NCBI RefSeq assembly: GCF_008831285.2
Contig: NW_022205035.1
Location: forward strand, 1 to 51,573
Reading direction: 5' to 3'
Source: Nymphaea colorata
Taxonomy: Eukaryota; Streptophyta; Magnoliopsida; Nymphaeales; Nymphaeaceae
Length of the DNA stretch: 51,573 nt
Below, one piece after another: positions 23,710 to 34,093 of this stretch (position 1 is its first letter; every line of letters begins with the position of its first letter). Both the position numbers and the translations under genes were made by a program. Under the pieces are notes generated by a model, which was given only the letters and a program-made list of their open reading frames with translations, was not told where the DNA came from and did not search any database.

Positions 23710-24755
23710 CATTTGAACACACACTGAGTGGTAAGAAGAAAACTGCCTTTGGCTTCATTAAATATAAACCAGTACATATGCCGAGTATTCTTTAGAGGCT
23801 GGTGATGATCTTTTCCCCCAAATCGCTATTTTTATTTTTTAGAAAAAAATCATTCAAGCTAAACACATCGTTTGGCTCTTCCGTCGAAGATATTAAGATT
23901 CTCTACCGATGGGATGAATAGTAATTGGCCTTTAGTCGACTGCTTTTTGGAAGAAACACGAAGCATCAGGTGTATCTTCGACATTTTCAACATTTATGTG
24001 GATATATCTTTGAACACATGACAATATTTGTCTGATCTTCTTCCAAAAATGAACGCCCTCTATCCGGCTTAGCAATTGGCATGGTCAATCTGGGCTATCT
24101 AAGTGTTTGGGACTATTGCTGTTCTATCTTTGCGAATCTTTTCTTGATTTTGTTGTCCAATGGTCTGTGGATGTTGATGACCCAAAAACTTTCTATCTGA
24201 ACAGTTGGCTTACTTTATTCAAGTAGGATTGAGCTGGGGAGTACTAGCTCTCTATCTGGAGTAGAGTGTGGAGCAATCAAGCACCCTTTATGGTGCCTTA
24301 TCGATGCTGTTGATGATCTGTCTTCCCTACTATGCGCAGCCATTATTTTAGAAGAATAGAAAAGCAGTAGTCGCTATCTTCTCATCGTATCCATCTTGCC
24401 TTGCTTGGCAGTCAGCCAGCTGATCCTCCAAGATGGCTATTGAAGGCATCAACACATGCGGGATGTTCAAGATCGATAAGTCCTCAGCTAGCAACTACAT
24501 ATCCCTCTTTACTTTTGGCCCAATAAATCAATGCTATCCCTAACCACCATCCCTTGATGATTATAATTATCTGTTTGGCTATTAAACATATTCTTGCTTA
24601 TTAATTCTAATCGCATCATCAAGACTAATAATTTCGACATCCAATATCGATGGCCACTAGAAACTCAAGGAGAGTAATGGACGGCTATGAGAAAGGGTTC
24701 TTCTTCCGTCTTTGGCGTGGTCAGCTTGTTTGCTTTTTGAAGGGATGAACACCTA
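23710..24755 (-). pseudogene. Spacer element copy plus decayed TPR-LRR 3' part (E-F spacer)
   Basis: One copy of the 125-bp element (to about 23840), then the relic of the large gene from its stop region to CTTTTTGAAGGGATGAACACCT, equivalent to about 45630-46940. No coiled-coil relic follows; the relic runs almost straight into the 3' flank of tyrosinase F. Very similar to 27700-28730 and 31740-32780. Confidence 0.75.
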
Positions 24756-24866
24756 ATAGAAGGCCAGGAGTTTGAAGCTATACTGACGAATTTATTCAAT
24801 AGATGGAGAAACAACTATTCTTTTATGATAGCTTTATTATCGATCGATGATTCGATATGTGAATGA

Positions 24867-27658
24867 TCATTTGGCGGTTGTTTCTTTCCCAGAATTATAG
24901 TGCTGGATTTTAAGATCGTAATTCCTGTCCACGATCTACACGTCCAGGTATCCCTTGTTCTCGTTGTCGAACTTTTCCTCCACATTAATGAGGAATGTGA
25001 TCAGCTTGTACCTGGCACTAATGTCGAAGGAAAATTTCACTTTTTCCTCTCCTTTTGTAATAGATCCCTCAACATGGCGGTAGTAATATTGGCCACGTTG
25101 TTTGCCTTCCTAAACTCCAAAAACTCTTGGGAATTAGAAACTATATAGTGAAATATATACATTGTGCCATCTTGGGCCTACTTTTTCTTCGTGACAATAT
25201 TCTCGAGCTTATTAGTCTGAAGCGAGTAGCTGTGAAGGGCAAGAGCAATTGTAAGACGTTAGTTGCTCTCTTTTCCTTTGAATTGAACAATGAAGTCTGC
25301 ATTCACGGCTCCCTATATGATCTAAAGTCGGTTGAAGACTTAAGGAGAGGACGATAAGGTGAACACATCATTCCATCTTAGGTTGTTGATGGGTTCAACT
25401 TGTTTGTCTTTCAGTTTGAAGAAGGTCTTCTGAGTTAGTTGGCTTGAAACGTCACAGAAGAGGTCTTCATCGATTTCTGCCAACTTTTATGAACCGAGGA
25501 TATACAATTCCTTCTCATCTCTGCAGTTTGGACATATTTCTGCTGCTTAGCCCTTCGTAAACAGAGAAGCAATTGTTAAGACTAATCCTTTCTTCAAAAA
25601 ATTTTTGCAGTAATCTTTGGAAAGTTTGAGATTTTCCTATCCTTTTTCAGTTAATTTGAGCTCTATTGGAGCGTTCGTGCTTTATATGGATGATGAGTAG
25701 GTGGCATATACTCCAAAGTGCATCCTGATTTCTTTCATAAGATTTTCGCTTAAACCAATCTGACTAGATTCTGCTTTCATAAATTGGGTTGGGCTAGATG
25801 ATGAGCTAGATGACCTCAAAGCACTTGTCTTATTTTCATTCCATACGGCATTATAATCAGTAAAAATATCGGTGATATATGAGGGGACAACCACTGTATT
25901 GTCTTTCATCTATAAAGAAACCCGATTGCCGTGGGCATCGTAGTCATAGATTTAGTAGTTATAGTTGAAATTAAAATTGTTGAAGTTTTTGAAATAAGAG
26001 TATCTCTGAGCATTGTTTGGCAAGTATTCATTCTTGTAGAAGTCATGTAGCTGATCTGAGCGCCTAATACCTTGACTTGAGCTATTGATGATGAAGTTCC
26101 TGGCCTTGAAAGCTACTTGGTAGTCTTATTTGCTGAATAGTGGCCAAGTTGTTTGGTCTTGATTGTTTTTTTGCAACATTTTTTTTGGGTTAGCCCACTC
26201 AAAGATATAGTAATCTCCATATTTGATCTGGCCAGCCCCACGAGCAACTTTAGGATCTGAAACCTGGTCCAATATAGATTTAGGCTTTAGATCATTTCGA
26301 TTATCAAGGTAGCTCTAAGAGTGCTCATATTCATTCTTATTTTTGACTGGATCTGTTGTAATCATCCTAATCTTGACCTAAAGTTAATAGTCCATCCAGC
26401 CATGATAGAGGAAGAAGAGGGGATTGGTAATGGATAGCTGTGGATCTTTCATGAAGTATTGCAGCATGTTATGCATGGTGTTATGCGAATTCTCAAAGCT
26501 GTTCTCCCGGCTGCCGCTTGCTGTGGTGACATAATCGCTAATGAATTTGTTGGATTTTTTGTAAAGAGAATAGGCAAACTGATAGTGGGGAAGTGATTTG
26601 TTGTAATTGAAGGCACTGCTTTTGTCTTAACCCGACATCTTTTGTCTCTATTGTTGGGATATCCAGTGCAAATAGTTAACCTTGCTTCCAAAGAGAGTGT
26701 TGATCTCATTTTGGTCGAGAGTGCAGACGTTGATTGTATTTTTAAGTATTTCCGTTTATTTTGTATCTTTTGTATCTTTTGGATCATTTTTGCCCGTGAC
26801 TTGTAGGTAGTTTTTGTACTGATTGATTTGTGATGCTCTTCGAAATATTTTAGAAAAATAGCTTCCTCCTGAATTGGTAACAGGATTATTTTGAAAGAAA
26901 TCCGCGGCATCTGACCTAGGAGTCAATTTTCCCTTTAAAATATCATTCTCTTCAGTACTGTAATGAGCCTAATTTTTGGAGAAATACAGCGTACCTGTAA
27001 AGCCTTAGGGGAGCTGATTACTATTAAACCAACGGGTGGCGAAGTTGAAATTCCAAGGGTAGTGAGAATTGACTTGGTAGCAAAGTTAATCCATGGGGTC
27101 AGGAGTCCTTTGACTCAGTTCCTCAGGTATGCTGATGTCCACTGTATAATCGACCGGGTTCCAGTAGTGAGCTGGGAGTTGGGGGACTGGGGCAGTGGCA
27201 GACAAGCCAAGCTGAGTCCTCAGGCCATCTATGGTCTTGCCATAAGAAGTAAACACAGCATCAAAGTATTTTCCGTGTTTGTTGTAGAGTTCAGCTGGAA
27301 CCCTTGATTTTCCTCCAAGGAGCACTTCTTCTGCATAGTTCAGAGCAAGTTAAAAGCGAGTCATCAGATGCCTATGGTAGTAGGCGAAATAGATGGTCCC
27401 GTGCTAGCAGCATGACTGGTGTGATGCTATCAGCTAATCGTGCATGTTCTTTGGGCTCACTTGTTGGTAAACTGTCTGTAGTCTTAAACCTTGAAATATT
27501 ACCTTTAATGGCACATTGTATTCTCGATTTCCTTGTTCCTGAGGAGGGAGGACTGAGAGGAACTTGAGGCAGAAGAAAAATCGCTACCTTTAAGGTTCGG
27601 AGAGGGCGCGGATATCGCGCCTAATGGGAATCGACTGTATCTTTGGCTTTTAGTCCAT
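24867..27658 (-). CDS. Tyrosinase-family copper protein F (923 aa)
   Basis: Longest of the ten. ATG at 27658, TGA at 24867-24869; 924 codons after removal of the 20-nt intron (25141-25160). The N-terminal class is that of E and G. The extra length comes mainly from an inter-copper insertion with a DPKDTKDTK stretch (around 26740-26800) and a Ser-rich insertion after the PSYITDIF motif (around 25790). Copper-B is SHNTMHN...NPLFFLYHGWMDY. The C-terminus ends ...HYNSGKETTAK. Intact by frame arithmetic and by reading the motif regions. Confidence 0.92.
25141..25160 (-). other. 20-nt intron of tyrosinase F
   Basis: Coding strand starts GTATATATTT and ends CTATATAG. Conserved position. Confidence 0.88.
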
Positions 27659-27674
27659 TGATTGAATATCTTTG

Positions 27675-27682
27675 TTAATTAG
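27675..27682. promoter_or_regulatory. TTAATTAG box upstream of tyrosinase F
   Basis: One-mismatch form of the shared octamer, 17 bp before the ATG. Confidence 0.35.
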
Positions 27683-27699
27683 CCTGGCCTTTAATAGCA

Positions 27700-28732
27700 T
27701 TTTAACACACACCGAGCGATAAAAAGCAAACCTTCGTTGGCGTGATTAAATATAAACCAGTACATACGCAGCGTACTCTTTAGAGGATGGTGATGATCTT
27801 TTTAGCTCAAATGGCTAATTTTATTTTTTAGAAAATAATCATTCAAAACTGTACAAACCTTTTGGCTCTCCTGTTGAAGATATTCGATTTCTCTACAGAT
27901 GAGATTAACCATAACTAACTCAAAGTCGACTACTTTTTGGAAGGAACACGAAACATCAGGTGTATCTTCGACATTTATGTCGAGATATCTTGGAACATGT
28001 GAAGATATTTATCTGGTCTTCTTCCAAAAATGAACGCTCTATCTCCGGCTTAGTGATTGGCAGGACCAACCTGGGCTATCTAAGGATTTAAGACTATTGA
28101 TGTTCTATCCTCGCTTATCTTTTCTCAAATTTTCGTCCGATGATCTGTGGATGTTGCTGACTCAAAAGCTTTCTATCTGAGCGGTTGGCTTACTTTAGTC
28201 AGATAGGATTGAACTGGGGAGTACTAGCTCTCTATCTGGAGTAATTGTGGAGCAATCAAGCACCATTATGGTGTCTTATTCATAATGTTTATGATCTGTC
28301 CTCGCTCCTTTACCGGTGATTATTTTAGAAGAATAGGAAAGCAGCAGTCGCTATCTTCTCGTTGTGTTCATCCTGCCATGCTTGGCAGTCAGTCAGCGGA
28401 TCTTCCAAGATAGTAATTGAAGGCATCACGACATGCGGCATGCCCAAGATCGACAACTCCTCAGCTAGCAACTACATATCCCTCTTTACTTTTGGCCCAA
28501 TAAATCAATACTATCCCTAGCCACCATCCCTTGATGATTATAATTATCTGTTTGGCTATTTGATATATTCTTGCTTATTAATTCTAATCGCATCATCAAG
28601 ACTAATAATTTCGACATCCAATATCGATGGCCACTACAAACCCAAGGAGAGCAATGGACGGCTATGAGAAAGGGTTCTTCTTCCGTCTTTGGCGTGGCCA
28701 GCTTGTTTGCTTTTTGAAGGGATGAACACCGC
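27700..28732 (-). pseudogene. Spacer element copy plus decayed TPR-LRR 3' part (F-G spacer)
   Basis: Same structure and same end point (GGGATGAACACC) as the E-F spacer, so both descend from one junction. Contains single-base gaps relative to the intact gene; not translatable. Confidence 0.75.
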
Positions 28733-28860
28733 GAAATAACATTGCACCACTATCTAAAATACCTGGGAAAAAGAGAAAAAGAAAGATTAGGTAAACATAG
28801 TGATCAAGATTGTTAAGTTGTCAGTATTAAAAATCCGAAAAGGTAGATTGGTATAATATG
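28733..28860 (+). pseudogene. Short coiled-coil relic (F-G spacer)
   Basis: Only the tail survives (CGAAATAACATTGCACCACTATC; GGAAAAAGAGAAAAAGAAAGATTAGGTAA), matching about 735-810 of the intact gene. Confidence 0.5.
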
Positions 28861-29020
28861 CTTTGTATAATTAAATCTAGCAATAGTAAAAAAACTAGGC
28901 TGCTATGGGTGGCTTAAGCAAAGGGTCTCAAGATAGATGACTAGCTGATCGAATAGATAGATGTAAGAAAAGGTATGATTTTATATTTTAATATCTATCG
29001 ATGATTCGATATGTTGATGA

Positions 29021-31714
29021 TCAATAGGCGATGTTGACTTCCGCGTGGTTGTAATATTGCTGTTTAAAGAAGCCGTTCCTATCCACGATCTACACGTCCA
29101 GGTATCCCTTGTTCTCATTGTCAAACTTCTCTTAGACTTTAATCAAGAAGGTGATCTGCTTGTACCTGGCATTAATGTCGAAGGAAAATTTGACCTTCTC
29201 CTCTCCGTTCACAATAACTCCTTCAACGTGGCGGTAGTAATATTGAGCACGCAGCTTGCCCTCCTTAGCTCCAAAGACCCTTGGAAATTAGAAACTATAG
29301 ATAGTAGAAAATATACGTTGTGCCGTCTAGGGCCTCCTTTTTCTTCGTGACGATGTTCTCAAGCTGATTGGTCTTAATCGAGTAGCTGTGAAGAGCAAGA
29401 GCAATCGTAAGGCGCTATGTGCTCTCTTTTCCCTTGAATTGAACAATGAAGTCAGCACTCATAGCTCCCTAAATGAGTTATAGGCGATTGAAGACTGGAC
29501 GAGGAGTCGATAGGTTGAATATCTCATTCAATCTGAGTCCTTAGATGGGCTGAACTTGTTTGTCCTTGATCTTGAAGTAGACTCCTTTGCTCACAGCCTG
29601 CGATAGCTCACAGAAAAGTCCTTCATTCATTTCTGCTAACTTTTATGACCCAAGGATATAAAATTCCTTTTCTTCCTGGCAGTTGGGGCATATGCTCGCC
29701 CCTGAACCCTTTGAAAGCAGGGAAGCTTGTGATAGAACGACACCTTACTTCAAAATTTCGCTGTTTTATTAGGATAAGTTGGAGAAATATTTCTCTCCTT
29801 TTTCAGTCAATTTGAGTCGAATCGGAACAATCGTGCTCTAAATAGATGATGAGTAAGTGGCATACACACCCAAATGCATCCTAATTTATCTCAAAAAATT
29901 TTTTCTTAGCTGATTGTTTTCGTTGCTTTGATTGTTTGAACCTAGAAGGAGTGGTTCCTCATTAAAGCTTGTCATATTTTTGTTCCATACGTTATTGTAA
30001 TCAATAAAGATATCCTAGATAAATGAGGGAACGACCACTGTATTGTCTTTCATCTATTTTGTAGATGGTTTGCCAGTCTAATCATAGCCATAGATTTAGT
30101 AGTTATGGTCGAAAATAAACTTGTCGAAATTCTTGAAATAAGAGTATCTTTGAGCATTTTTTGGCAAGTATTCCTTTTGTAGAAGGCAGAGAGCTAATCT
30201 GAGCGCCTAATGCCCTGCTAGTCGTCATTGATAATAAAGTTTCTGGCCTTAAAAGCTACTTGGTAGTCCTTATCAGTGAGTACGATATGTTGCTGTTCCC
30301 TTGTAATTGGGATTACCCACTAAAAGATATAGTAATCTCCGTATTTGATCGGGCTAGTGCCTGAAACCTGGTCGAGTACAGATTAAGGCTTGTTTGTTTG
30401 ATCAAGGTAGGTTTGGGAGTTTTCATATTCTTCCTTGTTTTTGACTGGATCTGTCCTGATCATCCTAATCTTGACCTAAAGTTAATAGTCCATCCAGCCA
30501 TGATAGAGGAAGAAGAGGGGATTGGTGATGGATAGCTGCGCATCTTGCATAAACAGTTGCAGCAAGTTGTGCATGGTGTTATGCGAATTCTCCATGCTGT
30601 TGTCTGGATTCTCGGTACTTTTGGTGACATAATCGGGGATAAATTTGGGGGATTGTTTGTAAAGAGCATATGCAAATTGATAGTGGGGAAGTGATCTGTT
30701 GTAGGCATCAGCTTTCGTTGAGTTTCGAGCTGACATATCTGATCTCTATTATTGGGATATCCAATGCAAATTTTTGACCTTGCTTCCAAAGAGAGTGTTG
30801 ATCTCATTTTGGTTAAGAGTGCAGACGTAGATCGTATTTTTCGGTTCTTTTGAGATTTGTAAGTAGTTGTTGTGCCGATTGATGCGTGATGCTTTATAAA
30901 AGATTTTAGAATAGTTTTCACCATCAGATGGATCAGTTTTAAAGAACATCCAAGCATGTGACCTAGGAGTCAGTGTTTAATTTACAATCTAATTCTCTGG
31001 AACACTGTAATGAGCATGTTTTTCTAAGAAGTATCCGTTAGTTTGAAATTCGGGAGGAAGCGGATTATTGTTGAGCCATCTGGTGGAAAAGTTGAAGTTC
31101 CAAGGGTAGTGAGAGTTGAATTGGTAGTAGAGCTAATCCATTGGGTCAGGCTTCCTTTAGCTCAGTTCCTCAGGGATACTGATGTCCACTGTATAATCTG
31201 TCGGGTTCCAGTAGTGGGCTGAGAGTTGGGGAAGTGGGGCCGTGGCAGATAATTTAAGCTCAGTCCTCAGCGCATCTATGGTCTTGGCATAAGAAGTAAA
31301 CACTTCATCGAAGTATTTTCCGTGTTTGTTGTAGAGTTCAGCTGGAACCCTTTATTTTCCGCCAAGGAGCACTTCATCGGCATAGTTCAGAGCAATTTAG
31401 TAGCAGACCATCAGATGTCTATGGTAGTAGGGGAAATATATGGTCCTGTGCTAGCAGCACGTCTGGTGAGACGATATAAGCTAATCATGGATGTTTCTTG
31501 GGATCACTTCTTGGTAAGTTGTCTTTGCATGCTTACCTTTACCTTATATCTTGATTGGCACATAAAATTTTCTCAAATTTCCTTTTTCCTGAGGGGGAAG
31601 AACTGCTAGGAACTTGAGGCAGAAGAACAATCGCTACCTTTATGGTTTGGAGAGGGCGCGGATGTCGCGCCTGATGGGAATTGACTGTATCTTTGACTGA
31701 GGGTTTTAGTCCAT
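29021..31714 (-). pseudogene. Tyrosinase-family gene G, one-base frameshift
   Basis: ATG at 31714 (MDQNPQSKIQSIPIRRDIR), TGA at 29021-29023, 22-nt intron at 29295-29316. Both copper sites are intact and in frame (SHQTCCQHRTIYF...HRHL; SHNTMHN...NPLFFLYHGWMDY). The frame is lost after copper-B: at 30175-30178 a T4 run stands where gene B has T5 (codons TAC AAA AAG GAA), so one base is missing. The rest, including CPNCQEEKEFYILGS and the C-terminus ...HAEVNIAY, is preserved in the shifted frame. If the deletion is real, the product would keep both copper sites but lose the C-terminal domain. Confidence 0.85.
29295..29316 (-). other. 22-nt intron of tyrosinase G
   Basis: Coding strand starts GTATATTTTC and ends CTATCTATAG. 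Conserved position. Confidence 0.88.
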
Positions 31715-31732
31715 TGATTGAATATATCTTTG

Positions 31733-31740
31733 TTAATTAA
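31733..31740. promoter_or_regulatory. TTAATTAA box upstream of tyrosinase G
   Basis: Octamer 19 bp before the ATG, as in E. Confidence 0.45.
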
Positions 31741-32934
31741 GCTGGCCCTTAATTGTATTTGAGCACACACGGAGTGGTATGAAGAAAACTGCATTTGGAG
31801 TGATTTAATATGGACCAATACATATGCCAAGTATTCTTTAAAGGCTGGAGATGATTTTTTCCCTCAAATGGCTATTTTTATTTTTTTGAAAAAAAATCAT
31901 TCAAGCTAAACACATCGTTTGGCTCTTCCGTCGAATATATTCGGCTTCTCTACCGATGGGTATTGTAGTAACTGACCTTTAGCCAACTGCTGTTTGGAAG
32001 GAGCGCTAAGCATCAGGTGTATCTTCGACATTTTGTGGAGATATCTTTAAATATTTATCTGATCTTCTTCCAAAAATGAACGCCCTCTATCCGGCTTAGC
32101 AATTGGCATGGTCAATCTGGGCTATCTTAGGGTTTGAGACTATTGCTATTCTATCTTCGCCAATCTTTTCTTGATTTTTTCTCCGATGGTCTGTGGATGT
32201 TGATGCATCAAAAACTTTCTATCTGAGCGGTTGGCTTACTTTATTCAAGTAGGATTAAACTGGGGAGTACTAGCTCTCTATTCAAAGTAGAGCGTGGAGC
32301 AATCAAGCACCATTATGGTGTCTTATTCATAATGTTGATGATCTGTCCTCGCTCCTTTACCGGTGATTATTTTAGAAGAAAAGGAAAGCAGCAGTTGCTA
32401 TCTTCTCATCGTGATCATCTTGCCTTGCTTGGTAGTCAGTCAGCGGATCTTCCAAGATAGTAATTGAAGGCATCACCACATGCGGCATGTTCAAGATCAA
32501 TGAGTCCTCAGCCAGCAACTACATATCCCTCTTTACTTTTAGCCCAATAAATCAATACTATCCCTAACCACTGCCCCTTGATGATTATAATTATCTGTTT
32601 GGCTATTAAACATATTCTTGCTTATTAATTCTAAACGCATCATCAAGACTAATAATTTCGACATCCAATGCCTCGATGGCCACTACGAACTCAAGGAGAG
32701 TGATGGACGGCTATGAGAAACGGTTCTTCTTCTTCCGTCTTTGGCGTGGTCAGCTTGTTTGCTTTTGAAGGGAGGGACACCTCGAAGTCCACGATTTCCC
32801 ACTTGTAGCGCACTTCGCAACTCCAGCTTTTCGAATCTGCTTGCAAAAATACTTAGAGGAATTCTAGTTCAGGATTAGTTCGCAAGACTATTGCAGGCTT
32901 CAAGCCTTTTTTCAACATTCACGAATGGCTTTTT
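31741..32934 (-). pseudogene. Spacer element copy plus decayed TPR-LRR 3' part (G-H spacer)
   Basis: Extends further than the E-F and F-G relics, through CACCTCGAAGTCCACGATTTCCCACTTGTAGCGCAC, equivalent to about 45630-47090 of the intact gene. Frame-broken. Confidence 0.75.
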
Positions 32935-33540
32935 GCAAGCTGATTGATTTAATCAAGAAGTAAACTGATGTCTTAATTCCTTCCAGAGAAGGAGTTAACG
33001 CTACTGGATCCCTCATCTGTCACCCTGAAAGAGGACAACTGTTTCTGTCGTCATCCTCAAGATGAACACAATTAATAGGGTGGTAGATTGGGTGGTAGAT
33101 TGGGGAAGAGCAAAATGTTTGTTTGCATTAATGCCAGCATCTTTGGCAAGGTTATAGAGAAAGTAACTATTCAAAAATGAAGCTCTGTACTGACTATCAG
33201 CCAGATTTTGTTGAATACAGCCCACTGAGTTTAGGCCAGCACAAAGAAGATAATAATCATGAGAAGAAACTACTGGTATTGCGTCAGTATTCAAAAAGCT
33301 ATCCTATTTTCTCTTTTCAAAGGTCAAAGCCATTTAAAAGGTCAGATTTTTATTAATTTACATTAGACTATGAGTATATTTTAGGCATTATTGCTCAAAA
33401 AATCTTCAAAGTGAGTCTAATTTCTGATAAAAAATATGTATCAATCGATTCTTTTCTAGGATTTTGATGTTAAAATTAATTTCATACTTGATTATGCCCA
33501 ATAAGAAATATGGCCTGACCAGCATTGATGCTCTAATCTG
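32935..33540 (+). pseudogene. Unidentified plus-strand relic
   Basis: Begins AAGCTGATTGATTTAATCAAGAAG and contains ACTGGATCCCTCATCTGTC, related to 14840-15699 and 20080-20429. No intact frame. Confidence 0.4.
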
Positions 33541-33544
33541 AAAT

Positions 33545-33930
33545 TTCTCATAAATTTCAGCAGCATCTCAACACTACCTTTGCTTAAATGCTCCCGCTGG
33601 CAGCCAAAAACAAATGATCATCTACCGTCCAAGGATAGAGCACATTAGAGCACATAGAGAAATAGGTGAAAGACCTAAAATTTTAAAATTTGGGTCAAAT
33701 AAAGCAAATCTCCAGTAAACAAAGAGAAAATAATGATAAAAACTCTTAAATCTTCAGACTTGAGCAAGTTATCGAGTAAAAATCGAAGAGTATGATGCGA
33801 CTTAAAAAGCCTTGAGAAGCAAAGACACAGCAGTCTTATCAAATACACCTGCGAAAAAGAGAAAAAGGAAGACCAGATTTGAGATCGGTCAACCACCCGA
33901 CAGTTTGAACCCAAAACTAAAAAAGAAGGA
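33545..33930 (+). pseudogene. Coiled-coil gene relic (G-H spacer)
   Basis: Clear match over most of the intact gene's coil (CAAATAAAGCAAATCTCCAGTAAACAAAGAG; GAGCAAGTTATCGAGTAAAAATCGAAGAG; AAGGCAAAGACACAGCAG-like). Indels break the frame. Confidence 0.65.
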
Positions 33931-34093
33931 ATATTCAGTATTGCTTTATGAAGATAGATAAAAAGGGAGTAATAAAAGGTGAGGTGGGTAAAGAGAAGGG
34001 TATCAAGATAGGGTTGCTAACTGATCCAATAGATATAGGCAAAGGTATGATTTTATATTTTTAATATGTATCGATGGTTCGATATGTTGATGA

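Noticed and set aside
26449-26910. Minus-strand 153-codon frame in unit F, with equivalents in C, G, I and J
   Set aside because: It runs in the wrong frame through the tyrosinase gene; the family frame, with TAA/TAG as Gln, explains the region.
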